A DNA stretch of 64,000 nucleotides. Origin: Ruminococcus flavefaciens 007c (lineage in GTDB: Bacteria > Bacillota > Clostridia > Oscillospirales > Ruminococcaceae). This document shows, piece after piece, positions 48,822 through 57,753 of this stretch (the stretch's first letter is position 1; every line of letters begins with the position of its first letter). The translations under genes and the position numbers were made by a program. The notes beneath the pieces are model-generated. The model saw only the letters and a program-made list of their open reading frames with translations. It did no database searches and was not told the DNA's origin. The DNA is taken from contig NZ_ATAX01000026.1 in assembly GCF_000571935.1 (NCBI RefSeq), positions 124,001-188,000 of the forward strand. Direction: 5' to 3'.

Positions 48822-50338
48822 AAAAACAAGCTAAGGGGATCATTGCTCTCAGCGCACTGCTGGCAGCAATGCTGGGCGGCGGCTACGCCTATATGAAGCT
48901 CGCTCCCGATGATAAGGGAGAAGGCGGAAATGACAGCGCTCCTGTTCTTCTTGCCACTCAGGCAGAGGGAGAGGGCACAGTCCTCGTAAGCGATAACGGC
49001 GATGCCAAAGCCGTTGTAAAGAAGGCAGTCGTCAGGAACGAAAACGATGAGATAAAGGTCGTTATGGACAAGGCTCCCGATGAAAACGGGAGCGCAGCGA
49101 CCTATACTCTCGAGGATTACAAGGATCTTGATGTAAATACCGCAGTTGTCGGCACTCTCGTAAACAACGGCAACGGTATAGAGGCTCAGTCCATAGTTGC
49201 CAGCGGATGCGACGATTTCGGTAAATTCGGACTGGATAATCCTTCTGCCGAGGTAGAGTTCACCTATGAGTCGGGCAATGTGGTCAGATTCTTCATAGGT
49301 GACAAGACACCGTCGGATTCTGCTGTATACTTCAGAGTGGACGGCAGCAGTGATGTTTATACCGTTTCAAGCTCAACGGTAGCAAATTATTCCAAGACAA
49401 ACAAGGATCTCATCGAAAGGACAGTGCTGGCAAAGCCTGCCGACGATGATTATCCCATCGTAAACAGCCTCAGAGTGGAGCGCGGCGATATAGATTATGA
49501 TATTTATATCGAGTACGATAAGGAAAGTGAGGAAGCTCATTCGGGCGGAACCTCGGCTTCACACAAAATGATAGAGCCTACGGAAAGCTATCTTTCCATA
49601 GAAAAATCCACCGATATAACAAATGGTATGTTCGGTCTGACAGCGTCGGGAATATACTCTCTTCACTGCAAGGAAGCAGATATAGCAGAGGCAGGTCTCA
49701 GTGATCCCTTCTGCAAGGTAACCATGTCATGTGATGACGGCAACACCTATGTGCTGCTGCTCAGCGAGATATTCACCGACGATTCGGGAAACAAGTGCAG
49801 CTACGGAATGCTGGAGGGAGGAAAGGTCATTTATATCCTCTCCGAGGACAGTGCCAAGTGGCTCACTGTAAAGCCCGTTGATATTGCCACAAGACTTATG
49901 ATAACGTCATATGTATGGAATATCAGCAAGCTTACCGTAAAGGGCGGCGGAAAGAATGTGGATTTCACCATCTCCCTCAAGACAGGTAAGGAAATGCCCG
50001 AAAATCCCACAGCCGACGATTTTGAGGTACTGAAAAACGGTGTAGGCTATGACACCGAGCGCTACAGGACCTTCTATTCATTCCTTGTAAGTACAAATGC
50101 CGAAGAATTCGCACTTGGAGTTCCTGTACCCGAGGGCGATCCCACAGCTGTTATAAAGTATACCGATACATTCACGGGCAAGGAAACAACTTACGAATTC
50201 TATGATGACTCGGTAATGCGTTCGCTTATCGTTGTGAACGGTGAGAGCAAGTATTACTGTACAAAGTCATATGTAAACACGCTTATAGAGAATATCAAGC
50301 GTATCGATTCAGGAGAGGAATACATTAAAACCTGGTAA
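48818..50338 (+). CDS. DUF4340-containing membrane-anchored protein
   Basis: 506 residues. An N-terminal anchor (about 5-27) is followed by an outer domain with DUF4340-like repeats: VASGCDDFGKFGLDNPSAEV (about 125) and the later EAGLSDPFCKVTMSCDDGNT (about 290), each a beta unit with residues for the GLxxP turn. It overlaps the GldG-like gene by 4 nt. DUF4340 proteins accompany GldG-type ABC systems. Function unknown, probably a structural or substrate-holding part on the outer face. Confidence 0.82.
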   Translation: MKKQAKGIIALSALLAAMLGGGYAYMKLAPDDKGEGGNDSAPVLLATQAEGEGTVLVSDNGDAKAVVKKAVVRNENDEIKVVMDKAPDENGSAATYTLEDYKDLDVNTAVVGTLVNNGNGIEAQSIVASGCDDFGKFGLDNPSAEVEFTYESGNVVRFFIGDKTPSDSAVYFRVDGSSDVYTVSSSTVANYSKTNKDLIERTVLAKPADDDYPIVNSLRVERGDIDYDIYIEYDKESEEAHSGGTSASHKMIEPTESYLSIEKSTDITNGMFGLTASGIYSLHCKEADIAEAGLSDPFCKVTMSCDDGNTYVLLLSEIFTDDSGNKCSYGMLEGGKVIYILSEDSAKWLTVKPVDIATRLMITSYVWNISKLTVKGGGKNVDFTISLKTGKEMPENPTADDFEVLKNGVGYDTERYRTFYSFLVSTNAEEFALGVPVPEGDPTAVIKYTDTFTGKETTYEFYDDSVMRSLIVVNGESKYYCTKSYVNTLIENIKRIDSGEEYIKTW

Positions 50339-50361
50339 AATTCCCCAAGGAGGTATATATA

Positions 50362-50643
50362 ATGAGCGAGAAATTCAACACATATAAGGGCTATCCTCTG
50401 GTAAGAAACGGAAACCAGATATACTACGGATATATGTCGGATCCCTATGTTATCTTCATTCAGATCCTCGAGACCAGAGAGGAGAACGGCGAGCAGATGA
50501 CATCAAAGGTCAGAGTAGTCCAGATGGATACCAATGAGCCCAACCCCCTTAAAGCTTTTGTCAAGAATGCAGAGCGTGAGTGCGGACTTTACGAGGCACT
50601 TGATTTTGCAAATGTCTGGCTTGAAAAGGCACTGAAAAACTGA
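50362..50643 (+). CDS. Small conserved-looking protein, unknown
   Basis: 93 residues with AAGGAGG upstream. No signal peptide or membrane segment. Beta-rich opening (YKGYPLVRNGNQIYYGYMSD) and a helical end (LYEALDFANVWLEKALKN). It is the last gene after the ABC cluster and is followed by a terminator. No family named with confidence. Confidence 0.7.
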   Translation: MSEKFNTYKGYPLVRNGNQIYYGYMSDPYVIFIQILETREENGEQMTSKVRVVQMDTNEPNPLKAFVKNAERECGLYEALDFANVWLEKALKN

Positions 50644-50653
50644 ATATATAAAG

Positions 50654-50683
50654 AAAAGCCTCCCTGAAAAGGGAGGCTTTTTT
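50654..50683. terminator. Bidirectional terminator
   Basis: A 10-bp stem AAAGCCTCCC/GGGAGGCTTT with a 6-nt loop and a T-run, 11 nt after the preceding stop and 28 nt from the convergent fakA stop. Confidence 0.92.
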
Positions 50684-50711
50684 GCGTTATCAAGACCGTT
50701 TCCGGCATATA

Positions 50712-52382
50712 TCACTCTATGGAAATAATGTAGTAGTAAACAGGCTGACCGCCGTTTACCAGCATTACCTCTATCTTGTCGCCGAGCTTGGACTGTATGA
50801 ACTTCTGGAGCTCTTCTGCGTTCTCCTCGGGCACATCGGCGCCGTGGATGAGGGTAACGTAGCTCACATCGCCTTTGGCAAGCTTCTTGACAAGCTTGTA
50901 GGTAGCCTTGTTTATATCGCGTTCTGTGAATGAGAGCTTGCCGTTATCAAGGGCGAGTATCTCGCCTTCCTTGATCTGGTGTCCCTCAAACTCGGAGTTT
51001 CTCGCGGCAAAGGTAATGAGTCCCGTAGAGACCTTCTCAAAGGCCTTTGTCATATCTATGCGGTTATCATTGAGGCTGCGCGTATCGTCAAAGGCCAGCA
51101 TTGCAGCGATACCCTGAGGTATGGTCCTTGTCTGGAGCACGCATACCTTCCTGTCCGTGAGCTTTACAGCCTGCTCGGCAGCCATGATGATGTTCTTGTT
51201 ATTGGGGAGGACGAATACGGTATTTGCAGGAGTCCTGAGTATAGCGCGGAGAATATCATCGGTAGAGGGGTTCATGGTCTGACCGCCCTTAACGACAACA
51301 TCTGCGCCGAGATCGGTGAACATAGCCTCAAGTCCGTGGCCTGCGGCAACGGCAACGAAGCCGAATTCCTTCTCGGGCTCTGCGGGAGAAAGTCCCTCCT
51401 CGGCAGCTCTTGCGTCCTTGACCTTATTCTCGTGCTGGATACGCATATTCTCTATCTTGGGACGGGGATCATTGATGAAATGTCCGAATTCCAGTCCCTT
51501 CTGGATAGCCTTTCCGGGATTATCGGTATGAACGTGTACCTTTATGATCTTTTCGTCGTCAACTACGACTACGCAGTCTCCGATGGTCTCAAGGTAAGCA
51601 CGGAGTATGGAAGCGTCGGGACAGTTACTGTCCTTTTCGAGCATGAACTCCGTACAGTAGGTGTATGTAATATCAGCGTCGTACTCGCTGACAGCTGTTC
51701 TGAATGAGTCGCCTGAGCTGTCCTGTGCAGCGGGAGCTTCACTGGGCTCGGCGATCTTTCCGCCGGCAAAGACGTCTGTCATTGCGCGGAATATGATACA
51801 GAGACCTTTTCCGCCCGCATCTACTACTCCTGCCTTTTTGAGCTGAGGCAGCATATCCGTGGTCTTTGCAAGTACGGCTTCAGCTTCCTTGCATATCTCC
51901 TGCCAGAAGGTGACCTCGTCATTGGTTTCGAGAGCTATCTCTCTTGCCTTTGCGGCAGCAGCCTTGACTACGGTGAGGATAGTACCCTCAACAGGCTTCA
52001 TAACAGCTTTATATGCGGCTTCAACGCCGAATTGCAGAGCGTCGGCAAAATTCTCGCAGCCTGCTTCTGTGCAGCCAGAGAGTCCCTTTGAAAAGCCTCT
52101 GAAAATAAGTGAAAGTATAACGCCCGAATTTCCTCGTGCGCCTCTCAGAAATGCCGAAGCCGCTGTGGAGGCAACTTCCGATACGGGAGCCTTGTCGTCA
52201 AGTCTTTTCAGCTCGGCAACGGAATTGCCGATGGTCATTGACATATTAGTTCCTGTATCGCCGTCGGGAACGGGGTAGACGTTCAGCTCGTCGACCTCGC
52301 GCTTTCTGTTGCCTATGGTAATGGCAGCGGAGATAACAGCGTCTCTGAGTAAAGAACCGTGTATCACAGTATAGTCCTCCAA
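50712..52382 (-). CDS. fakA: DAK2-domain fatty acid kinase subunit (FakA/YloV)
   Basis: 556 residues. The N-terminal DhaL (DAK2) ATP-binding domain carries NVYPVPDGDTGTNMSMTIGN (about 30-50) with the metal-binding Asp residues, and LRGARGNSGVILS (about 85). A middle domain has CTEFMLE (about 245), and the C-terminal EDD-like domain has GGQTMNPSTDD (about 370) and VFVLPNNKN. With a FakB partner (not seen here) it phosphorylates fatty acids for phospholipid synthesis. The Asp23 gene lies just upstream, as in yloU-yloV. Confidence 0.92.
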   Translation of the reverse strand: MEDYTVIHGSLLRDAVISAAITIGNRKREVDELNVYPVPDGDTGTNMSMTIGNSVAELKRLDDKAPVSEVASTAASAFLRGARGNSGVILSLIFRGFSKGLSGCTEAGCENFADALQFGVEAAYKAVMKPVEGTILTVVKAAAAKAREIALETNDEVTFWQEICKEAEAVLAKTTDMLPQLKKAGVVDAGGKGLCIIFRAMTDVFAGGKIAEPSEAPAAQDSSGDSFRTAVSEYDADITYTYCTEFMLEKDSNCPDASILRAYLETIGDCVVVVDDEKIIKVHVHTDNPGKAIQKGLEFGHFINDPRPKIENMRIQHENKVKDARAAEEGLSPAEPEKEFGFVAVAAGHGLEAMFTDLGADVVVKGGQTMNPSTDDILRAILRTPANTVFVLPNNKNIIMAAEQAVKLTDRKVCVLQTRTIPQGIAAMLAFDDTRSLNDNRIDMTKAFEKVSTGLITFAARNSEFEGHQIKEGEILALDNGKLSFTERDINKATYKLVKKLAKGDVSYVTLIHGADVPEENAEELQKFIQSKLGDKIEVMLVNGGQPVYYYIISIE

Positions 52383-52410
52383 TTCTGCAGACAGGTGATC
52401 CCTGTACGCC

Positions 52411-52770
52411 TTATGCGTTCATATCGTCAACGAAGACGTTGACCTTGTGTACATCTATTCCTGCAGCCTCTTCAACTGCAAAGCTGACCTTATGGGTGAT
52501 GCTGTTTACAGCAGCAGTGATGTTGGTACCGTATGTTACTTTGATATGGAGGTCGATAACGAGGCCGCCCTCTTTATCGGTGCGGAGCATCACGCCTTTG
52601 TTTTTTCTGAAAGCCTTACCCGCGGTAAGAGCCGAGACAGCTGAACGGAAGGTGCTGACGCTGCAAACGTCCGCAACACCGAAACAGTCGGTAACGGCGT
52701 GTTTTACGAGCTCAGTGAGATAATTCTCCGAAATAGTGATCTTTCCGATATGATTTTCAAAGCCTACCAT
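52411..52770 (-). CDS. Asp23/Gls24 family protein (YloU-like)
   Basis: 119 residues. Starts GKITISENYLTELVKHAVTD and ends with VSFAVEEAAGIDVHKVNVFV, the Asp23 signature. Asp23 proteins are membrane-associated envelope-stress proteins in Firmicutes. It is the first gene of the operon with fakA, 28 nt upstream of it. Confidence 0.93.
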   Translation of the reverse strand: MVGFENHIGKITISENYLTELVKHAVTDCFGVADVCSVSTFRSAVSALTAGKAFRKNKGVMLRTDKEGGLVIDLHIKVTYGTNITAAVNSITHKVSFAVEEAAGIDVHKVNVFVDDMNA

Positions 52771-52831
52771 AGGTCATCACTCCTTTAGTAAAAATGCAGT
52801 GCGGTGCATAACAGTGACCGCTATCCTAATA

Positions 52832-52860
52832 ATTATATCACAAAAGAAAGCGATTTACAA
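52832..52860 (-). promoter_or_regulatory. Promoter for asp23-fakA
   Basis: Minus strand TTGTAA (52855-52860), 17-nt spacer, TATAAT (52832-52837). Confidence 0.65.
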
Positions 52861-52921
52861 TACCTATATAAAAAGAATATTGTGAAAAAAGTCACATGAT
52901 ATAAAAAATATGTAATATGTA

Positions 52922-52950
52922 TTGATTATCGTGTTTTTTTGTGGTATCAT
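52922..52950 (+). promoter_or_regulatory. Promoter for DUF4236-ymdB
   Basis: TTGATT (52922-52927), 17-nt spacer, TATCAT (52945-52950), the same -10 variant as the SRP RNA promoter. The leader is about 100 nt. Confidence 0.65.
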
Positions 52951-53058
52951 TATAGCAGACAGGTCGTAATTTGCATATTGATTTTGCCTGGCGTATGCCG
53001 GAGATCCCGTAAGCATACGCTGCAAATACTGATCATGAGCCGCAAAGGAGGTATCATT

Positions 53059-53283
53059 ATGGGTTTTCATTTCAGAAAAAGCTTTAAGATAGGCAAATTA
53101 TTCAAGTTCAACAAAAACAAGAAGGGCGGAAGCATATCCGTTGAAGGCCCGAAGATCGCAGGCAAAAAGGTCAAGCTCACTGTAAATAACAAGAAAAAAG
53201 CCACTGTAAGCCTCCAGGGTACAGGTATCTCCTATGATACGGACCTCGGCGGCAAAAAGAAGAAAACAGAAAGCAAAAAGTAA
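53059..53283 (+). CDS. DUF4236 family small basic protein
   Basis: 74 residues from the ATG at 53059, with AAAGGAGG at ideal spacing; the frame stays open upstream through the promoter leader. MGFHFRKSFKIGKLFKFNKN at the start and SLQGTGISYDTDLGGKKKK near the end match the DUF4236 pattern (RFRKS ... PGTGLSY). Strongly basic. It is 10 nt upstream of ymdB. Function unknown. Confidence 0.85.
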   Translation: MGFHFRKSFKIGKLFKFNKNKKGGSISVEGPKIAGKKVKLTVNNKKKATVSLQGTGISYDTDLGGKKKKTESKK

Positions 53284-53293
53284 CGGAGATAAA

Positions 53294-54064
53294 ATGAAGA
53301 AGCTTCTTTTCATCGGCGACGTCGTAGGCAGGCCGGGCTGTGAGTTCCTTATGGAAAAGCTCGGCGGCATAAAGCGTCAGCACGGTATCGACATAACAAT
53401 AGTCAACGGAGAAAATTCGGCACAGGGCAACGGTATCACAGCTGCATCGGCAGATATGCTCGTAAGAGCGGGAGCCGATGTGATAACCACGGGCAACCAT
53501 GCCTTCCGCCGTAAGGAGGCAGCCGATATATTTGAGGAGGACTATATCGTCCGTCCTGCCAATTATCCCGAGGGAGGCTGCGTGGGCAGCGGTGTGAGGA
53601 TAATCGATATGGGTGCTTTTTCCGCAGCCGTCATAAACCTTATGGGGACGGTGTATATGGATCCCCTGGATAATCCCTTCACCAAGATAGACATGCTCCT
53701 TGAGGAGATAGATACTCCCAATATATTCGTTGATTTCCACGCCGAGGCTACCTCGGAGAAAAAGGCAATGGGATTTTATCTTGCAGGCAGAGTAACGGGG
53801 GTTTTCGGCACGCATACCCACGTCCAGACCGCAGATGAATGTATACTGGACGGACATACCGCATATATTACCGATGTGGGAATGGTGGGGCCCGAGCGCT
53901 CCTGCCTTGGAATAGAACCTGCGCTGACTATCGATATGCTGCGCTATCGTATGCCCGTCAGGTTCAGCGTTGCGGAGGGCCCATGCTTTATTTGTGGAAC
54001 AATAGTTGATTTTGACGAAAAAAAAGGCATTTCGCACAAAATCGAGAGAATAATTATAAGATAG
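53294..54064 (+). CDS. ymdB: YmdB-family metallophosphoesterase (2',3'-cAMP phosphodiesterase)
   Basis: 256 residues from the ATG at 53294 (CGGAG upstream). Metal-site motifs in order: FIGDVVGRPG (about 6-15), VNGENSAQG (about 37), TTGNHAFR (about 63), FVDFHAEATSEKKAMG (about 145), GTHTHVQTADE (about 175) and ITDVGMVGPE (about 197). In Bacillus YmdB controls biofilm and motility decisions. It is followed by spoVS, a conserved pairing, but spoVS here has its own promoter. Confidence 0.94.
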   Translation: MKKLLFIGDVVGRPGCEFLMEKLGGIKRQHGIDITIVNGENSAQGNGITAASADMLVRAGADVITTGNHAFRRKEAADIFEEDYIVRPANYPEGGCVGSGVRIIDMGAFSAAVINLMGTVYMDPLDNPFTKIDMLLEEIDTPNIFVDFHAEATSEKKAMGFYLAGRVTGVFGTHTHVQTADECILDGHTAYITDVGMVGPERSCLGIEPALTIDMLRYRMPVRFSVAEGPCFICGTIVDFDEKKGISHKIERIIIR

Positions 54065-54087
54065 TCTACAAACTTTGTAACAAGTAC

Positions 54088-54116
54088 TTGCATTTTTCGC
54101 ACTTATATTGTATAAT
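54088..54116 (+). promoter_or_regulatory. Promoter for spoVS with palindromic surroundings
   Basis: TTGCAT (54088-54093), 17-nt spacer, TATAAT (54111-54116). The -10 lies inside TTGTATAATACAA (54108-54120), and TTGTACAA follows immediately (54120-54127), so a dimeric regulator could bind here. Confidence 0.7.
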
Positions 54117-54188
54117 ACAATTGTACAATAGCCCAAAGGCATTTGACATTAAACGTACAAATATTTATAACAGGAGGGTATTTTTGTT

Positions 54189-54449
54189 ATGGAAATTCTG
54201 AAAGTATCATCACATTCGTCACCGAATTCTGTTGCAGGAGCTATCGCAGGTGTGATAAGAGAGCAGAAGGCTGTTGAGGTTCAGGCAGTTGGTGCAGGCG
54301 CGGCAAACCAGGCTATAAAGGCCATTGCCATTGCAAGGGGATATCTTGCACCTATCGGCATAGACCTTATTTGTATCCCTGCTTTTGCCAACATTCAGAT
54401 CGATGGTGAAGAGAGAACCGCTATCAAGCTTATTTGCGAGCAGAGATAA
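54189..54449 (+). CDS. spoVS: Stage V sporulation protein S
   Basis: 86 residues, full length and typical: MEILKVSSHSSPNSVAGAIA, then VQAVGAGAANQAIKAIAIAR, ending EERTAIKLI. An Alba-like small protein that affects septation and sporulation, conserved also in non-sporulating Clostridia. AGGAGG is upstream. It has its own promoter and terminator. Confidence 0.97.
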   Translation: MEILKVSSHSSPNSVAGAIAGVIREQKAVEVQAVGAGAANQAIKAIAIARGYLAPIGIDLICIPAFANIQIDGEERTAIKLICEQR

Positions 54450-54465
54450 TCGGTAAAATCCAATC

Positions 54466-54494
54466 GGGCGGACTTATTTGTCCGCCCTTTCTTA
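54466..54494 (+). terminator. Terminator after spoVS
   Basis: An 8-bp stem GGGCGGAC/GTCCGCCC with a 6-nt loop and a T-rich tail. Confidence 0.88.
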
Positions 54495-54523
54495 TTTCGT
54501 AACCTGATAAAAAGGAGCAATTT

Positions 54524-56560
54524 ATGCCCACTACACTTTTCAGCGATATAGAATATCTGAAGGGCGTCGGAAAGGCAAGGGGAGAAAAGTACCGCAAGCT
54601 CGGCGTGACCTCGCCCTATGAGCTGATATACCATATCCCCAGGGATTACCTTGACTTCCGCACTCATGTGCCGGTAGCCGGAGCCGTACTGAACGAATAC
54701 AATGTGCTGAAGCTGACGGTGTTCCGCAAGATGCCGCCTCAGCGCATAAAGGGCGGACTTGTAATATGCAAGGCCGCTGCATCGGACGGTACCGATGATA
54801 TCCTTATCGTGGTATATAATAACGTTTACGGCTTTCAGGCTCTCAGAGAGGGAGAGACCTATTATATGTACGGCAAGGTCTCGGGCAATTTCCTCCGCAA
54901 GGAGATAAGCTCGCCTGTTTATATAAAGGCGGATGAGCAGGTGCTCATACAGCCGAAATATCACCTGACGCAGGGATTGTCGGTAAATATGATACGCGCG
55001 AATATGCAGCAGGCTCTGGAGATAATGCGCCGTGAGCCCTTTGAGACGCTTTCGCCGGATATACTCAGGAAGTACGACCTTGCACCGCTGATGTGGTCGC
55101 TGGAGAATATCCACTTCCCCGAAAGCGAGCTTGCCGCAGAAACTGCCAGACGGAGACTTGCCTTTGACGAGCTGCTGAAGCTCCAGATAGGAATGTCCAT
55201 AATGAAATCGCGCAGCAGAAGATCTACGGCTTATAAAATGGATCCCTCCGTAGATACGGACGAGTTCACGAAGGGATTACCCTTTGAGCTTACTGATGAC
55301 CAGAAGAAGGCGGTGGACGAGATAGTTTCCGACCTGTGCAGTAGCGTTCCAATGAACAGGCTGCTGCAGGGCGACGTGGGAAGCGGAAAGACTGCCGTTG
55401 CTGCGGCAGCCTGCTATTTTGCTTCAAAAAACGGCGTTCAGTCGGCACTTATGGCACCCACGGAGATACTGGCGGTTCAGCATTTCAAGACTCTCAGCGG
55501 CTTCCTTGAGCCCTTCGGAGTCAGAGTCAGTCTGCTCACAGGCTCTATGACGGCCAAAAAGAAGGCTTCTGTCCGTGAGGGGATAGAAGCAGGCGAGATA
55601 GATGTTGTTGTGGGAACTCACGCCATAATCCAGAAGGACGTGGAGTACAGATCCCTCGGACTTGTGATAACCGATGAGCAGCACCGCTTTGGCGTGGCAC
55701 AGCGTGCAGCCCTTGCGGAAAAGGGCGATTATCCGCATAAGCTTGTAATGTCGGCAACTCCCATACCCCGAACCCTTGCCCTTATCATCTACGGAGACCT
55801 TGATATATCCGCCATAACTCAGCTTCCCAAGGGCAGAAAGCCTGTAAAGACCTATGCGGTCACGGGAAAGCTCCGCAGCAGAGCCTTCGGCTTTGTACGG
55901 GAGCGCCTTGATGAGGGACGTCAGGCCTATGTTGTCTGCCCCATGATAGAGGAGAGCGAGAGCGAGCTCTTTGCGGTCAAGACCTATGCCGAAAATGCGG
56001 CGAAGGGTGATCTTAAAGGCTATACCACAGCACTTCTTCACGGAAAGATGAGAGCAGCGGAAAAGGATAAGACCATGCAGCTCTTCCGTGACGGCGAGAT
56101 ACAGGTGCTTATATGCACCACTGTCGTGGAGGTCGGCGTGGATGTACCGAATGCGGCGGTAATGGTCATAGAGAATGCGGAGCGCTTCGGACTTTCCCAG
56201 CTCCATCAGCTTCGCGGACGAGTGGGCAGAGGCGGCTTTGAGAGCAGCTGCATACTCATTACGGACAATACCACTGATGACTGCGTAAAGCGCATGAAGA
56301 TAATGTCATCAACCTCGGACGGCTTTAAAATATCCGAGGAGGATCTGAAAATGCGCGGCCCCGGAGACTTCTTCGGCAATGCACAGCATGGACTGCCGCC
56401 GCTTAAAATAGCGGATATAGCCTGCAATATGGAGCTTATGAACCGTGCGCAGGTCTGTGCGAAGGAGCTTCTTGAAGACGATCCGCTGCTTGAGAAACCG
56501 CAGAATCGTGCACTGAAAATGGACGTTATGCGCCTTTTCAGCAAAGACATCATAGGATAA
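54524..56560 (+). CDS. recG: ATP-dependent DNA helicase RecG
   Basis: 678 residues, full length. Wedge/OB domain (about 1-170; IEYLKGVGKARGEKYRKLGV at the start). Helicase core: QGDVGSGKTAVAAAA (about 283), APTEILAVQH (about 312), DEQHRFGVAQR (about 385), MSATPIPRTLAL (about 408) and QLHQLRGRVGRGG (about 560). Rewinds forked DNA and reverses stalled forks. AAAGGAG precedes the ATG. Confidence 0.98.
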   Translation: MPTTLFSDIEYLKGVGKARGEKYRKLGVTSPYELIYHIPRDYLDFRTHVPVAGAVLNEYNVLKLTVFRKMPPQRIKGGLVICKAAASDGTDDILIVVYNNVYGFQALREGETYYMYGKVSGNFLRKEISSPVYIKADEQVLIQPKYHLTQGLSVNMIRANMQQALEIMRREPFETLSPDILRKYDLAPLMWSLENIHFPESELAAETARRRLAFDELLKLQIGMSIMKSRSRRSTAYKMDPSVDTDEFTKGLPFELTDDQKKAVDEIVSDLCSSVPMNRLLQGDVGSGKTAVAAAACYFASKNGVQSALMAPTEILAVQHFKTLSGFLEPFGVRVSLLTGSMTAKKKASVREGIEAGEIDVVVGTHAIIQKDVEYRSLGLVITDEQHRFGVAQRAALAEKGDYPHKLVMSATPIPRTLALIIYGDLDISAITQLPKGRKPVKTYAVTGKLRSRAFGFVRERLDEGRQAYVVCPMIEESESELFAVKTYAENAAKGDLKGYTTALLHGKMRAAEKDKTMQLFRDGEIQVLICTTVVEVGVDVPNAAVMVIENAERFGLSQLHQLRGRVGRGGFESSCILITDNTTDDCVKRMKIMSSTSDGFKISEEDLKMRGPGDFFGNAQHGLPPLKIADIACNMELMNRAQVCAKELLEDDPLLEKPQNRALKMDVMRLFSKDIIG

Positions 56561-56563
56561 ACC

Positions 56564-56662
56564 TGTAGGGGCGTATATTATCCGCCCGTCAAATTCCATT
56601 CCAAATGCCCGATTGCTATAATATTGTCCTTTCACTGGAGGGTGTTGGCGCCTTCCCCTACA
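56564..56662. repeat. 99-bp element with TGTAGGGG terminal inverted repeats (MITE-like)
   Basis: TGTAGGGG at 56564-56571 and CCCCTACA at 56655-56662. The left arm ends in GCCCGTCA, as in the copy at 24846-24873. The centre is AT-rich and non-coding. It lies in the gap after recG. Confidence 0.65.
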
Positions 56663-56690
56663 CATTGTTTCAGCATAATTGGATTTTAAT

Positions 56691-56717
56691 GCAGGGGCGC
56701 CCAAAGGGCGCCTCTGC
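56691..56717. repeat. GC-rich hairpin next to the TGTAGGGG element
   Basis: A 12-bp stem with one mismatch (GCAGGGGCGCCC against GGGCGCCTCTGC) and an AAA loop. It is similar in composition to the repeat-family arms and may be a degenerate member. Confidence 0.55.
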
Positions 56718-56725
56718 ACAATAAA

Positions 56726-56760
56726 AAAGCGGTACTCATCCGAGTACCGCTTTGTTTTTT
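56726..56760. terminator. Bidirectional terminator between recG and the coaD operon
   Basis: Stem AAAGCGGTACTC/GAGTACCGCTTT with a 4-nt loop, flanked by A and T runs on both sides. Confidence 0.88.
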
Positions 56761-57256
56761 ACTGTAAGCCGTTCTTCTTGTCGATAGTATTGGCGCTGAG
56801 GCCTGTTGAAACAGTGCTGCTGATCTTGCCCTTGACTACCTTTATGCTCTGGAGATTTCTTGAGTAGTAATTCTCTGTATCGTTGAGCATCTTTGCAACT
56901 GAAGCCGCAGCGTTCTGCTGGAGATTCTTTGCGGCTGTCTGAGCCTTTGTGAGCATATCGAGAGCCTTTTTCTTGGCCTCTGTAACGATAGCCTCTCTGG
57001 ATACTATCTGAGCTGCACGTTCCTCAGCCTTGCGGATGATGGATTCTGCATTGAGCTTAGCCTCATTGAGGATACGCTGGCAATCGAACTCGATCTTCTT
57101 GGCTTCCTTGAGTTCGTGAGGCATATTGAGGCGGACATCGTTGATAAGCTCTCTCATACGCTCACCGTCAATGACCTTCTTATGTGAAACAAAGGGAACT
57201 GAGGACGCCTTGTCAAGGAGTTCGTCCATTTCTTCTAAAATCTCATCGATGCTCAT
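56759..57256 (-). CDS. Coiled-coil protein, DivIVA/ATPase-like
   Basis: 165 residues, mostly a long charged helix (about 35-130, with ERMRELINDVRLNMPHELKE and SIIRKAEERAAQIVSREAIV), preceded by MSIDEILEEMDELLDKA. The Ala/Glu/Lys pattern resembles F/V-type ATPase peripheral stalks and DivIVA/SepIVA-like proteins. Clostridia often place such a gene after coaD. It may act in cell division or envelope growth, but no catalytic motif is present. Third gene of the rsmD-coaD operon. Confidence 0.7.
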   Translation of the reverse strand: MSIDEILEEMDELLDKASSVPFVSHKKVIDGERMRELINDVRLNMPHELKEAKKIEFDCQRILNEAKLNAESIIRKAEERAAQIVSREAIVTEAKKKALDMLTKAQTAAKNLQQNAAASVAKMLNDTENYYSRNLQSIKVVKGKISSTVSTGLSANTIDKKNGLQ

Positions 57257-57261
57257 AGTAA

Positions 57262-57753
57262 TTACCTCTCCTTAATTAGTCTTTGTGTTATATCGCCGAG
57301 TATCTCCTCGGGAACGAAATGGCTTATATCTCCGCCGAAATATGCGATCTGCTTTACCAGACTTGAGCTGAGATACATATTTTCGGTAGCTGTTGTAAGG
57401 AATACTGTTTCAGCTCCTGCGTACAGCTTTTTATTGGCGAGAGCCATCTGGAATTCATATTCAAAGTCACTGACGGCGCGCAGTCCTTTTACAATGGCCA
57501 CAGCGCCCACATTCCTGACGTAATCCGCCAGAAGTCCGTCAAGTATATCTATCACTACATTGTCAAGATCTTTTGTGACCTGTTCTATCATAAGCATACG
57601 TTCCGTAGCTGTAAAGCTCGGCTGTGCCTTTCCTGCGTTCCTTGAGATGAGGACGATTACCTTGTCAAAGAGCTTTGAAGCTCTGGTGATAATGTCCAGG
57701 TGTCCCAGAGTAACGGGGTCGAAGCTTCCCGGGCAAACGGCTATCCTTCTCAT
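57262..57753 (-). CDS. coaD: Phosphopantetheine adenylyltransferase
   Basis: 163 residues. CPGSFDPVTLGHLDII (about 8-23) has the nucleotidyltransferase TxGH variant, RNAGKAQPSFT (about 40), VKGLRAVSDFEYEFQMA (about 88) and YLSSSLVKQIAYFGGDIS (about 126). Penultimate step of CoA synthesis. Its ATG overlaps the rsmD stop by 4 nt. Confidence 0.97.
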   Translation of the reverse strand: MRRIAVCPGSFDPVTLGHLDIITRASKLFDKVIVLISRNAGKAQPSFTATERMLMIEQVTKDLDNVVIDILDGLLADYVRNVGAVAIVKGLRAVSDFEYEFQMALANKKLYAGAETVFLTTATENMYLSSSLVKQIAYFGGDISHFVPEEILGDITQRLIKER

